DNA of 64,000 bases from Photobacterium sanguinicancri (GTDB lineage: Bacteria > Pseudomonadota > Gammaproteobacteria > Enterobacterales > Vibrionaceae). Under the pieces are notes generated by a model. That model worked only from the letters and a program-made list of their open reading frames with translations. It was not told the DNA's origin and made no database searches. Below, in pieces: positions 57,033 through 64,000 of the stretch; the first letter of the stretch is position 1, and the number at the start of each line of letters is the position of its first letter. Location of the stretch: NCBI RefSeq assembly GCF_024346675.1, contig NZ_AP024850.1, positions 1,240,001-1,304,000 of the forward strand, read 5' to 3'. A program made the translations under genes and the position numbers.

Positions 57033-57890
57033 TTAAGCACCGACACGACGTACTTGAATAATCATACCCATTAGTGGGTGATCCAAGTAGTGGGTTTCGC
57101 TGCTCTTCATTCGACGTGTTTGCTTAAAGCGGAAGTCTTTCAGGAACTCTTCTACTTCAACCCGCTTTTTCACTTCTTGAAGGTGGCCAACTTGCACGTT
57201 CCCTTCGTTCCCTAATGTATCAATTTCAAGCGGTTCAGTACCTACAATGACTTCACGGCGACCTGGTTCACGTAAGTCTAAATCGGCTTCAACGAACAAG
57301 TAGTGTTGAACATAGACTTGTAACTTGCCGTCAAGTTCAAACAGTGAGTTTTTGATAGCAGACTCGTTAATGTTATTGATGCCTGTATTGGCTGTACCAT
57401 TGTCAGTTGTGACGACAATACCGCCTTCTTCGCTTGGCGTTGTTGTGCTGAAGTCTTGATTGGCTTGTGCTGTCACAGCATCGCGAGAACTACCATCCTC
57501 AAAGTAACGATCTGAGAAATCTTTGCCTGCGGTTAAATGAATACGAGGTGCTGCACCTCTACTTTTATCACCCTGACGCCATGCAATGTGAGCAAGAGGC
57601 GTGAATCCAGCATGATTTTTTAGCTTGGCGTATTCATTATTTAATTGGTATTGGCTTGGTGGTAAAACGCGTACGCCTTTCGCTGCAAGATGTTCGGTAT
57701 CACTAAAGGCAATGGTGCCACGTAAATCAATGGGCTTTTGGGCATCAGGCCATGATTCATTGACTTGCTCTGGATTAATGTTGCGCTTAAACAAAATGAC
57801 TTCAATATCAAATTGTCGTGCTGCAAAACTTGGCCAACTTACTACTAAAAGCAGTAAATAGATAAACTTTTTCAAGGTAATACTCCGCAC
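57033..57890 (-). CDS. csiV: CsiV-family peptidoglycan-binding protein
   Basis: 285 residues with a cleavable signal peptide (cut after SFA, about residue 23). Begins mature with RQFDIEVILFKRN and ends with a conserved HYLDHPLMGMIIQVRRV motif, both typical of CsiV. In Vibrio cholerae CsiV supports PBP1A/LpoA-dependent cell-wall synthesis. Sits 14 bases after the end of mfd and likely shares its transcript. Confidence 0.88.
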   Translation of the reverse strand: MRSITLKKFIYLLLLVVSWPSFAARQFDIEVILFKRNINPEQVNESWPDAQKPIDLRGTIAFSDTEHLAAKGVRVLPPSQYQLNNEYAKLKNHAGFTPLAHIAWRQGDKSRGAAPRIHLTAGKDFSDRYFEDGSSRDAVTAQANQDFSTTTPSEEGGIVVTTDNGTANTGINNINESAIKNSLFELDGKLQVYVQHYLFVEADLDLREPGRREVIVGTEPLEIDTLGNEGNVQVGHLQEVKKRVEVEEFLKDFRFKQTRRMKSSETHYLDHPLMGMIIQVRRVGA

Positions 57891-57904
57891 GTTAGTGCAT
57901 TCAA

Positions 57905-60900
57905 TTATAAGCGGTTTTCAGCAAACTGTGTTAAGACATCGTCAACAAACTTGACGCGGTCTTTCGCATTATTTAGCGGTATAGCTAACTTCAGCTTCGT
58001 TGGCCCTTCCATTCGGTATTTCTGCGGCTGTGATTGTAACAAGCCAACAAGGAAGGTCGGGTTGATGCTGGCATCTGGATTGAATTCAAGATACGCACCT
58101 TTTTCACCTGCTTCAATACGCTTAATGCCAATGTCTGCAGCTTTCAGTTTGATTTTGTTTAATGCTAACAGGTTCGTTGTAGCTTCGGGTAGTAGGCCGA
58201 AGCGATCTATTAGCTCAACTTTCATTTCATTGATCGCATTTTCATCACTCGCACTCGCAATACGTTTGTATAGCGATAGGCGGGTATTGATATCTGCGAT
58301 GAAATCGTCAGGGATCAGAGCGGGTATGCGTAGTTCCACTTCAGTTTGTTGCTTCAACAAATCATCGAGCGATGGTTCTTTACCTTCTTTTAATGCATCA
58401 ACAGCCTGTTCTAGCATTTCCATGAAGAGGGTAAAGCCAACAGATTGGATTTGACCACTTTGATCATCGCCCAATAGCTCACCTGCACCACGAATTTCTA
58501 AATCGTGGGTTGCAAGGGTAAAGCCAGCGCCAAGATCTTCTAATGAGGCAATCGCTTCTAAACGTTTGACTGCATCTTTGGTCATGCGTTTAGGATGCGG
58601 CGTTAGCAAATATGCATAAGCTTGGTGGTGCGAGCGACCAACACGGCCACGCAGTTGGTGTAGCTGAGCCAAACCCAGGTTATCTGCGCGGTTCATGATG
58701 ATGGTGTTTGCTGTCGGCACATCAATGCCGGTCTCAATAATGGTCGTACAGACTAATACATTGAAACGCTGGTGATAGAAGTCACTCATGATGCGTTCAA
58801 GCTCTCGCTCAGGCATCTGACCGTGAGCAAATGTAATACGCGCTTCTGGCACGAGCTTGGTCAGTTCTTCGACCGTTTTTTCGATGCTGTCTACTTCGTT
58901 ATGCAGGAAGTATGTCTGACCACCACGCATAATCTCACGTAGAATTGCCTCACGTACCACTAAATCATCACGCTCACGCACGAATGTTTTGATGGCGAGG
59001 CGACGTGCTGGTGGGGTAGCTATAATGGATAAATCACGCATGCCACTCATCGCCATATTCAGCGTACGCGGAATAGGCGTTGCCGTAAGGGTTAAGATAT
59101 CGACATCGGCACGTAGTGACTTAATTTTCTCTTTTTGACGAACACCAAAACGGTGTTCTTCGTCGACGACTAATAAACCAAGGTCGTGATATTTAATTGA
59201 AGCATTTAGGAGTTTATGAGTGCCGATCAGGATATCAACTTTGCCAGCCTCTACGTCTGCCATAATTTGCTTTTGTTCCTTTGGCGTTTTAAAACGCGAA
59301 AGTACTTCAACCCGCACTGGGGTGTTTGCAAAACGGTCTCGGAAGTTTTCAAAGTGTTGCTGGGCAAGCAGCGTCGTTGGCACTAAGACACTGACTTGTT
59401 TGTTGTTATCGATAGAGACAAACGCGGCTCGCATTGCGACTTCCGTTTTACCAAAACCAACGTCACCACAGACTAGGCGATCCATCGCTTTTGCTTGGCA
59501 CATGTCAGACAGTACGGCATTAATGGCAAGTGCTTGGTCATGGGTTTCTTCAAATGGGAACCCCGCACTGAAATCAGCATAACCTTCGCGGTTTAGGATA
59601 AATTTATGGCCAGGTTTTAGCTCTCGTTTAGCGTAAACATCAAGTAATTCCGCAGCCACATCTCGGACTTTTTCTGCTGCACGTTTGCGTGCTTTGGTCC
59701 AGGCTTCACCACCTAATTTGTGCAGTGGTGCTGTATCTTCAGCGCCACCTGAGTAACGACCGATTAAATGTAAAGAGGCGACAGGCACATAGAGCTTCGC
59801 ACCACCTTGATATTCTAGGGTAACGTATTCTGTCTTTAATCCGCCGGCTTCAAGCGTTTGTAGCCCTTTAAAGCGGCCAATACCGTGATCGATGTGCACC
59901 ACGGGTTGATCGATTTTTAATTCAGCCAGGTTACGGATAAGGGTATCGGCATTTATGGTTTTCTTTTCTTCACGTCGACGGCGTTGGATAACGCGCTCAC
60001 CCAATAAATCACTTTCACAAATGAACGCGATATTGGCATCTGACAAGATAAAACCATTCTCAGCGGCACCAATAACCAGCGTGTATTCACTTGGCGCTTG
60101 CAGTGCTTCGGTGAGGTTTGGACATACCATTGGGCGAAGTTTGATGCGCGCAAGCAAATCGAGTAAGGCTTCTCGACGGCCTTCAGAGGCAACTGAAAAA
60201 ATCACTTTACCGCTGAACCCTTCAATAAAGCGGCGTAATTCAGCGAAAGGTTCTTTTAGCTGCTGGTTAATCATTAACTCAGGCACAGCTTCTAGGGCCG
60301 GGTTATATCGGCCTGCTTTATCCGATTCAGCTTCATGGCGAAGACGTACTTGTGGTAACGGTTTAAAGCCAGCAAACATTTCGTCTTTGCCTAGCCATAA
60401 TTCTGCTGGTGGCAGCAATGGGCGCAGCGGATCGACGCGACGTTGGTCGTAACGGTATGCTGCATCAGCTAAAAACTGATCGACAGGTGATTCCAGCTCG
60501 CCCACAGTCACTAACAAACTGCTTTGTGGCAGGTAATCAAATAGCGTTTCTGTTTGCTCAAAGAACAGTGGTTGCCAGTATTCAATACCCGCAGGCCATG
60601 TCCGCTTGCTGACTTGCTGGTAGATAGACTCTGGTTCGCGGCGTGCATCAAAACGTTCACGCCAGCGCATACGAAAGTTTTCTACTGCGATTTCATCAGT
60701 TGGGAACTCATGAGCAGGTAGTAAATGGATTTCGTTGATTTCACCTGTTGAGCGCTGATTTTCAGGATCAAACTGGCGAATTGAATCGACTTCATCGTCA
60801 AAAAAATCAATGCGGTATGGGTGGTTACTGCCCATAGGATATAAATCAACAAGAGAACCGCGGCTGGCATACTCGCCGTGTTCCATCACTTGATCAACAT

Positions 60901-61360
60901 GACGATAACCCGACGCTTCAAGTTGAATACGGAGCTTCTCAAGCGACAACCGATCACCGTTACTCACTAATAGCGCATGCTGATGTAAAAACGATTGTGG
61001 CGTTAAGCGTTGCAGCAGTGTGCTTACTGGGATGAGTAATACCCCAGAACTTTGTGTCGGTAACTTGTATAAGCAAGCGAGTCGGTCAGAGATAATATCT
61101 TGGTGCGGTGAGAAATTATCGTAAGGTAAAGTTTCCCAGTCGGGGAAAACGGTAACGTCATGCGCGGTAAATTGGCTTACTTCAGGTTGAAGGCGTAATG
61201 CCGACTGTGAATCAGCGACAACAACCAGCAGTGGGCCTTTATGTTCATTGGCAAGCTCAGCAATAGAAAGGGCAAGTGCCGCCCCAGAAAGGTTGCCTAC
61301 GAATCGTTTGTCACCCGCTTTCTGTGGATGAGGTATAGCAAGAATAGATTCTGTTTTCAT
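57905..61360 (-). CDS. mfd: Transcription-repair coupling factor Mfd
   Basis: 1151 residues. N-terminal UvrB-like region (about 1-330), RNA-polymerase-interacting CarD-like domain (about 480-550, VHIDHGIGRFKGL), RecG-like translocase with Walker A GDVGFGKTE and Walker B VDEEHRFG, and a C-terminal UvrA-inhibiting domain. Removes stalled RNA polymerase at lesions and recruits UvrAB. First of mfd-csiV. Normal length. Confidence 0.97.
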   Translation of the reverse strand: MKTESILAIPHPQKAGDKRFVGNLSGAALALSIAELANEHKGPLLVVVADSQSALRLQPEVSQFTAHDVTVFPDWETLPYDNFSPHQDIISDRLACLYKLPTQSSGVLLIPVSTLLQRLTPQSFLHQHALLVSNGDRLSLEKLRIQLEASGYRHVDQVMEHGEYASRGSLVDLYPMGSNHPYRIDFFDDEVDSIRQFDPENQRSTGEINEIHLLPAHEFPTDEIAVENFRMRWRERFDARREPESIYQQVSKRTWPAGIEYWQPLFFEQTETLFDYLPQSSLLVTVGELESPVDQFLADAAYRYDQRRVDPLRPLLPPAELWLGKDEMFAGFKPLPQVRLRHEAESDKAGRYNPALEAVPELMINQQLKEPFAELRRFIEGFSGKVIFSVASEGRREALLDLLARIKLRPMVCPNLTEALQAPSEYTLVIGAAENGFILSDANIAFICESDLLGERVIQRRRREEKKTINADTLIRNLAELKIDQPVVHIDHGIGRFKGLQTLEAGGLKTEYVTLEYQGGAKLYVPVASLHLIGRYSGGAEDTAPLHKLGGEAWTKARKRAAEKVRDVAAELLDVYAKRELKPGHKFILNREGYADFSAGFPFEETHDQALAINAVLSDMCQAKAMDRLVCGDVGFGKTEVAMRAAFVSIDNNKQVSVLVPTTLLAQQHFENFRDRFANTPVRVEVLSRFKTPKEQKQIMADVEAGKVDILIGTHKLLNASIKYHDLGLLVVDEEHRFGVRQKEKIKSLRADVDILTLTATPIPRTLNMAMSGMRDLSIIATPPARRLAIKTFVRERDDLVVREAILREIMRGGQTYFLHNEVDSIEKTVEELTKLVPEARITFAHGQMPERELERIMSDFYHQRFNVLVCTTIIETGIDVPTANTIIMNRADNLGLAQLHQLRGRVGRSHHQAYAYLLTPHPKRMTKDAVKRLEAIASLEDLGAGFTLATHDLEIRGAGELLGDDQSGQIQSVGFTLFMEMLEQAVDALKEGKEPSLDDLLKQQTEVELRIPALIPDDFIADINTRLSLYKRIASASDENAINEMKVELIDRFGLLPEATTNLLALNKIKLKAADIGIKRIEAGEKGAYLEFNPDASINPTFLVGLLQSQPQKYRMEGPTKLKLAIPLNNAKDRVKFVDDVLTQFAENRL

Positions 61361-61370
61361 GGGGCTCTAA

Positions 61371-61979
61371 TTAACTATTTGAACGTTGTTGTGCGCGTTC
61401 GCGCAGCAATTTTTGTTGAACATGCAAAGCCGCTCGGATTAATAAATCACGATCGTTTTCAAGTAGCTGGCTATAGCGCAGGTGCACTTCGTAGTTGTTT
61501 TTATCGCCGCTGTTGCCTTTGGCATCGCCAGTTTGATTGCTGTATGGCTGGCAATCAATAACGTCGGCATAACAATAGATAGCGGCTGGTGGATCGGTTA
61601 AAAACAGTTTCATGCGGACAGTACAACCAGTGGCCAGCGGTGTTGGCGAAAGAAAGCTCAGTCGGCTGGCACCAAAAGTTCGGGTTGTAAAACGAATGGC
61701 CGGATCATCTTGTTGGGAAAGAACATAGGAGAGCAATAGATTGATCTTGGTATTTTGAGCACCAAGGTAGCCAATTAACGCTTTGCTATCGTCGCTGCCA
61801 AAATTAGACAATAGACGCTCTGTACTTTCTTCTAGTTCGCTGCATTCACTAGCAACACGAAATAGCGGGGGAATTTCTAAACGAAAGGCCTCTTCATCAG
61901 GGCATGCAGTGTTCTCGTCAAGTGGCTCTACATTAATAGTCAGCCCTGCATGGACTGAAAAATATTCATCCTGAATCAT
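61371..61979 (-). CDS. PilZ-like protein upstream of mfd
   Basis: 202 residues. Two-part protein with a helical N-terminal half and a beta-barrel half (about 95-175). The PilZ motif is atypical: the RxxxR can be read in RFTTRTFGASR, but DxSxxG is absent (GASRLSF instead). A PilZ protein adjoins mfd in Vibrio cholerae (PlzB). c-di-GMP binding is doubtful here because the key residues are replaced. Ends 10 bases before mfd, same strand. Confidence 0.75.
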   Translation of the reverse strand: MIQDEYFSVHAGLTINVEPLDENTACPDEEAFRLEIPPLFRVASECSELEESTERLLSNFGSDDSKALIGYLGAQNTKINLLLSYVLSQQDDPAIRFTTRTFGASRLSFLSPTPLATGCTVRMKLFLTDPPAAIYCYADVIDCQPYSNQTGDAKGNSGDKNNYEVHLRYSQLLENDRDLLIRAALHVQQKLLRERAQQRSNS

Positions 61980-62178
61980 CGGGTGCTCTGTTTTTTAATT
62001 CAATTTAAGGATTATCACGCACCTTTGCCAATCGAGCAAGTGAAGCGGTTTAACTGCTCATTATTTGTCTATATTTAGCTGTTGTTTTTTCATTACTTTT
62101 ACTTAGGCGGTTGGTAATCACTCACGGCAAGGGTTATGCTTGCAGGCAGTTATTTATTGATGGTTTTTGAGCGAGTTT

Positions 62179-63387
62179 ATGTTTCATCCCGTCTCACTTT
62201 TTATAGGGTTACGTTATTTGCGTGGCCGTTCTGGCGACCGATTTAGTCGCTTTGTCTCTTATATGTCGACCGCAGGTATCACGATAGGTGTGCTTTCTTT
62301 AGTGACGGTATTGTCGGTGATGAATGGTTTTGAGCAACAGCTCAAGCAGCGTATTTTAGGGGTCATGCCTCAAGCTGTGATTAGCGAACCAGCAAATATC
62401 ACCTTGTTAGCAGACCAAGCGCCAGCATGGCTTTCTGAATTACCGCATACCACACAAGTTACGCCAGTTGTTCGTGGTGAAGCTATTTTGCAAAGTGCCC
62501 AGTCATTATCTGCGGGTATGTTAATGGGGGTTGACCCATCTGAACTTGAACCTATCGCGCAACAAATGACATTGGGTAACCTTTCTGACCTGACATCGGG
62601 TAGCTATCGTGTGGTGCTTGGCCAAGCATTGGCGGTACAACTGGGTGTACAGGTGGGTGATAAAGTGCGCTTGATGGTCACCAGTGCTAGCCAATACACA
62701 CCATTAGGACGTATTCCAAGTCAGCGAAACTTTACTGTGTCTGGCTTGTTTGATACTGGATCTGATGTAGACAAACAGCTGATCGTGGTGAACATACATG
62801 ACGCTGGTAAGTTGTTACGTTTGAAAAAAGATGAAATTTCTGGCTGGCGTTTATTCTTAGATGATCCGTTTGCGGTGACTGAACTGGCTAATATGTCGTT
62901 ACCAGATGGCTGGGCATGGTCTGATTGGCGTGAACAACGTGGCGAACTTTTCCAAGCTGTTAAAATGGAAAAAAACATGATGGGCTTGATGTTAGGGCTA
63001 ATTATTGGTGTTGCTGCGTTTAATATTATTTCTGCGTTGATCATGGTGGTGATGGAGAAACAAGCCGAAGTCGCCATTTTGAAAACCCAGGGTATGACTA
63101 ATTTTCAAGTTTTGATGGTGTTCATTGTTCAAGGGGCGAGTAGTGGTGTTATTGGTGCCTTAGCGGGTGGATTACTCGGGGTATTGTTGGCTCTTAACCT
63201 CAATACTGTTATGACGGTATTTGGCGTACAGTTGATTACTGTTGGTGGTTCACTGCCTGTTGTTATTTCACCGCTTCAAATTTTGTTTGTTATTTTAGGT
63301 GCTATAGCATTAAGCCTATTAGCCACTGTTTTTCCTTCTTATCGTGCAGCTACTGTTCGTCCTGCTGAGGCACTTCGTTATGAGTAA
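62179..63387 (+). CDS. lolC: Lipoprotein-releasing ABC transporter permease LolC
   Basis: 402 residues from ATG 62179 (GAGCGAG four bases before); a TTG at 62167 is less likely. Four membrane helices (about 20-42, 265-290, 315-340, 355-385) with a large periplasmic domain (45-260), MacB/FtsX fold. Extracts lipoproteins from the inner membrane for LolA. Conserved [20 protein letters not shown]. Stop overlaps lolD by eight bases. Confidence 0.94.
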   Translation: MFHPVSLFIGLRYLRGRSGDRFSRFVSYMSTAGITIGVLSLVTVLSVMNGFEQQLKQRILGVMPQAVISEPANITLLADQAPAWLSELPHTTQVTPVVRGEAILQSAQSLSAGMLMGVDPSELEPIAQQMTLGNLSDLTSGSYRVVLGQALAVQLGVQVGDKVRLMVTSASQYTPLGRIPSQRNFTVSGLFDTGSDVDKQLIVVNIHDAGKLLRLKKDEISGWRLFLDDPFAVTELANMSLPDGWAWSDWREQRGELFQAVKMEKNMMGLMLGLIIGVAAFNIISALIMVVMEKQAEVAILKTQGMTNFQVLMVFIVQGASSGVIGALAGGLLGVLLALNLNTVMTVFGVQLITVGGSLPVVISPLQILFVILGAIALSLLATVFPSYRAATVRPAEALRYE

Positions 63388-64000
63388 TTCGTTATTAGTT
63401 TGTCATGGTTTGCGTAAAGTTTATCGCGAAGCTCAGATGGAAACCGAGGTACTGAAAGGTGTTGGCTTTAGTATTGAAAGCGGTGAACTTGTCGGTATTG
63501 TCGGATCATCAGGTTCAGGTAAAAGTACGTTGTTGCATTTATTAGGGGCTTTGGATGAACCAACTGCGGGCGAGGTTTTTTTCAACGGAAACAACTTGGG
63601 CGCAATGAGTACGAATAAACAAGCGAAATTGCGTAACCAAGAGATTGGTTTTGTGTATCAATTTCACCACTTACTAGCTGACTTCAGTGCGTTAGAAAAT
63701 GTGGCGATGCCCCTGCTTATTGGTGGTGTTGCGATTAATGAAGCCAAATCACGAGCAGAAGAATTGTTGACGATGGTTGGTTTAAGCCATCGAGTAGAAC
63801 ACCGTCCGTCAGAGCTTAGTGGTGGGGAGCGTCAGCGTGTGGCCATTGCACGTGCGTTGGTGAATAAGCCGTCGTTAGTCTTAGCTGATGAGCCAACGGG
63901 TAATTTAGACCATAAAACGGCATTGGATATTTACGATTTAATGCGTCGTTTGAATACTGATTTTGGTACAGCATTTTTAGTCGTGACGCATGATAAAGAA
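63380..64000 (+). CDS. lolD: Lipoprotein-releasing ABC transporter ATP-binding protein LolD (partial)
   Basis: 207 codons are in the window, cut by its end, in frame. Walker [11 protein letters not shown]-loop YQFHHLL, signature [10 protein letters not shown], Walker [13 protein letters not shown] and the start of the H-loop VVTHDKE. Powers LolCDE; starts at ATG 63380 inside the end of lolC. The rest of the gene and any lolE lie beyond the window. Confidence 0.95.
   Translation, partial: MSNSLLVCHGLRKVYREAQMETEVLKGVGFSIESGELVGIVGSSGSGKSTLLHLLGALDEPTAGEVFFNGNNLGAMSTNKQAKLRNQEIGFVYQFHHLLADFSALENVAMPLLIGGVAINEAKSRAEELLTMVGLSHRVEHRPSELSGGERQRVAIARALVNKPSLVLADEPTGNLDHKTALDIYDLMRRLNTDFGTAFLVVTHDKE

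Noticed and set aside
1..64000. tRNA, rRNA, prophage or integron genes
   Set aside because: None recognised on reading; gene content is core chromosomal. A tRNA scan could not be run.

Overview
The window is chromosomal DNA from a marine gamma-proteobacterium of the Vibrionaceae. Photobacterium is the most likely genus, inferred from AT-rich intergenic DNA, gene order and protein similarity remembered from the family; no search was run. It is almost entirely core genome. I see no rRNA, tRNA, phage, insertion sequence, integron or CRISPR. The sequence starts just upstream of lapA and ends inside lolD.

Layout. 0.1-3.3 kb: lapA-lapB (LPS assembly control), pyrF and an orphan type IV pilin-like gene. 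3.3-8.6 kb: sapABCDF peptide ABC importer on the minus strand. 8.9-14.2 kb: pspF divergent from pspABC, then ycjX-ycjF, the phage-shock envelope-stress module with a candidate sigma-54 promoter. 14.5-20 kb: tyrR, an ogt-like gene, rimJ, pykA and hexR. 20.2-21.1 kb: yeeZ-like gene. 21.06-21.77 kb: a gene-free stretch with three tandem related small-RNA units on the minus strand. 21.9-29 kb: M20 peptidase, zntA with a MerR-type operator, udp with two CRP sites, satP and an ADP-ribosylglycohydrolase-like gene. 29-34.4 kb (minus): sdaA, sdaC, nudL and pabB. 34.6-41.8 kb: class I fumarase and an RND efflux operon with two adaptors. 41.9-46.5 kb (minus): pyrC, an EamA transporter with a possible leader ORF, and a chemoreceptor. 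46.9-54.2 kb: hinT, a COG3014 lipoprotein, ycfL, lpoB, a TetR/hydrolase pair, thiK, a DUF6279 lipoprotein and ycfP. 54.3-61.98 kb: ndh, then on the minus strand an FKBP isomerase, a GNAT, csiV, mfd and a PilZ-like gene. 62.2-64 kb: lolC and partial lolD.

The most interesting element is the triplicated small-RNA locus. Each unit, read on the minus strand, has a sigma-E-like promoter (GAAC, 17 nt, GTC, conserved in all three), a variable 5' part, an identical core containing GCCACTGCT, an AU-rich linker and a strong intrinsic terminator. GCCACTGCT is, from memory, the 5' seed of enterobacterial RybB, and a RybB-like seed has been described for the sigma-E-dependent Vibrio RNAs MicV and VrrA. 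I infer three paralogous envelope-stress sRNAs that repress outer-membrane protein mRNAs.

The theme of the window is the cell envelope: LPS (lapAB), inner-membrane stress (psp), lipoprotein export (lol), peptidoglycan synthase activators (lpoB, csiV), efflux (RND), antimicrobial peptide uptake (sap) and the sRNAs. A second theme is central and nucleotide metabolism under CRP, PurR and HexR-type control.
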